From contig JAIVFU010000299.1 in NCBI GenBank assembly GCA_020829485.1, forward strand, positions 1-5,081: 5,081 bases of DNA. Reading direction: 5' to 3'. The notes under the pieces were generated by a model, which saw only the letters and a program-made list of their open reading frames with translations, searched no databases and had not been told where the DNA came from. This DNA comes from Nostoc sp. CHAB 5834 (lineage in GTDB: Bacteria; Cyanobacteriota; Cyanobacteriia; Cyanobacteriales; Nostocaceae). Of the stretch, positions 4,112 through 5,081 are shown in pieces; positions within the stretch are counted from its first letter, which is position 1, and each line of letters starts with the position of its first letter. A program made the translations under genes and the position numbers.

Positions 4112-5081
4112 TCAGAAAAAGTTGTTCCGGCGCATATTTGCCTGAACGCCCCTCATGTTGTAGGTGAAGCCGAGGGTGAAATAGCGGGCCAGCGTTTGAA
4201 TCGTCTCCGACTGGGTGTAGTTCACCCCTCGGTTGAGCGTAACGGCCACATTCCGGTTGAGCATATCAACCGCCGTCAGCCGGATTTCAGCTCGTTTGGC
4301 TTTGCCCAGAATATGATAAACCGACGCATTCCAGAGCGGAATCCGCTGATCGAAGTTCAGTTGCGCATTGCGGTTAACGCGGTAATTCAGGTTGGTATTG
4401 ATGTACAGATCGTGCGGCAGACGTAGTGTCAGTTCGCCACCGTAAACGTTGTTGACGTACGACTGGTCGCGGTTCTGGTTGATTGAAAACTGCGTATTCG
4501 TAACGCCTAAACTGGCGTTGCCGTAGAAGGTAAGCCACTCAACGGGCGTCAGGCTCAGGCGGGTTCCCGTATTGTAGCTTTGCGCCTTTGTCTGGTTAAG
4601 CTCCCCGTTGATCAGCACCGGATTTTTGCCGAGGTTGGCGCTCACGTTTAGGTCGAGCGTGGCTTTTGTTTTTTTCAGCGGGAAGCCGAACCCGACGTAC
4701 GAGCCCAGGTTTTGCCCACCCGAGCGATTTTCGGGCGTGATCACCGTAACCAGCGTTTGCGGGTCAGTATTCTGACTATACACAAACTGATTCACGTATT
4801 TTGTGCCATACAGATTGACGTAAGCATTGATAAAACTCCCGGGATTGAAGTAGTTGAAACCAAGGTTCAGGTTATGCCCCAGTTGCGGCAGCAAATCAGG
4901 ATTACCCTGGTTGATGTAGAGCGGGTTACTGTTGTTCCGAACCGGCTGCAGATCGCGCGAGGAAGGAACCTGAACGCTAACGTTATAGCCGCCATACAGG
5001 TAGCGGTTATTTTTCAGATCGTAGTTCAGACCAACGTTGGGGATCACGGCCGTGAATACCCGGTTGATGGGCGTGAAAGCC
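4112..5081 (-). CDS. Outer-membrane beta-barrel family protein (TonB-receptor-like), C-terminal part
   Basis: The frame is open to the right edge; 322 residues are visible and the true start lies outside the window. A GTG at 5047 is internal and not a start, since coding continues upstream with AFTPINRVFTA. The visible part is alternating beta-strand sequence rich in Asn, Tyr and aromatic residues. The motif SNPLYINQGNPDLLP at visible residues 51-65 is typical of the barrel of Bacteroidota outer-membrane family proteins (OMP_b-brl_3) and TonB-dependent transporters. Late barrel strands include LTAVDMLNRNVAV and ARYFTLGFTYNM. The protein ends in Phe-Phe, the terminal aromatic signal for BAM-mediated insertion. 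Full-length members usually have an N-terminal carboxypeptidase-like regulatory domain and a plug; neither can be checked here. The substrate is unknown. It is followed 40 bp later by the GLPGLI gene, a frequent pairing that suggests an envelope operon. Confidence 0.9.
   Translation of the reverse strand, partial: AFTPINRVFTAVIPNVGLNYDLKNNRYLYGGYNVSVQVPSSRDLQPVRNNSNPLYINQGNPDLLPQLGHNLNLGFNYFNPGSFINAYVNLYGTKYVNQFVYSQNTDPQTLVTVITPENRSGGQNLGSYVGFGFPLKKTKATLDLNVSANLGKNPVLINGELNQTKAQSYNTGTRLSLTPVEWLTFYGNASLGVTNTQFSINQNRDQSYVNNVYGGELTLRLPHDLYINTNLNYRVNRNAQLNFDQRIPLWNASVYHILGKAKRAEIRLTAVDMLNRNVAVTLNRGVNYTQSETIQTLARYFTLGFTYNMRGVQANMRRNNFF

Noticed and set aside
3413..4426. Plus-strand frames at 3413-3670, 3772-4080 and 4196-4426
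   Set aside because: They lie antisense to the GLPGLI and barrel genes, whose motifs, signal peptide and terminal Phe fix the minus strand as coding.
5045..5047. GTG as the start of the outer-membrane barrel gene
   Set aside because: The frame continues without a stop to the window edge, and a 311-residue protein starting there would lack a signal peptide and begin inside the barrel.

Overview
The window looks like the junction between a mobile genetic element and the chromosome of a member of the Bacteroidota, probably a Cytophagales organism of the Spirosoma kind (lineage inferred). The evidence is a GLPGLI-family periplasmic protein next to an outer-membrane beta-barrel protein, a Bacteroidota-type promoter (TAnnTTTG with an upstream TTG) before the integrase, no obvious Shine-Dalgarno sequences, and a Bacteroidota-style aminoacyl-tRNA-protein transferase. 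All five or six genes lie on the minus strand. Base composition breaks sharply near 2410: by eye the left part is AT-rich (about one third G+C) and the right part is just over half G+C.

Left part, 1-2408: the end of an integrative element. Reading in the direction of transcription it holds a Bacteroidota tyrosine recombinase (987-2198), a small helix-turn-helix protein of the excisionase or regulator type (601-876), and the first 185 codons of a RepA/AAA_25-type ATPase (557 down to the window edge). This order is common at the start of Bacteroidota integrative and mobilizable elements. The two downstream genes share an ordered set of leader motifs (GTATTGTT, TATAGAA, then the same first 11 coding bases), and a perfect 14-bp palindrome lies between them, so an operator is plausible. 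The element's replication, mobilization and cargo genes would lie beyond position 1 and cannot be seen.

Junction, 2199-2532: a gene-free stretch. It contains the integrase promoter, a pair of GGTAAAAC repeats spaced 11 bp apart, a 19-base remnant identical in layout to the 3' end of tRNA-Asp (T-loop end, T-stem, acceptor strand, G73, CCA), and directly after it a strong rho-independent terminator. The simplest reading is that the element integrated into the 3' end of a tRNA-Asp gene and left the original 3' end and terminator here. An intact tRNA-Asp is predicted at the other end of the element.

Right part, 2533-5081: chromosomal genes. An arginyl/leucyl-tRNA-protein transferase (ATE) family gene (2533-3198) comes first. 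Next is an envelope gene pair: the C-terminal part of an outer-membrane beta-barrel protein (4112-5081, start outside the window) followed 40 bp later by a GLPGLI protein (3325-4071). The best supported story is an ordinary but informative integration junction. No clearly new system is visible, though any cargo of the element lies outside the window.
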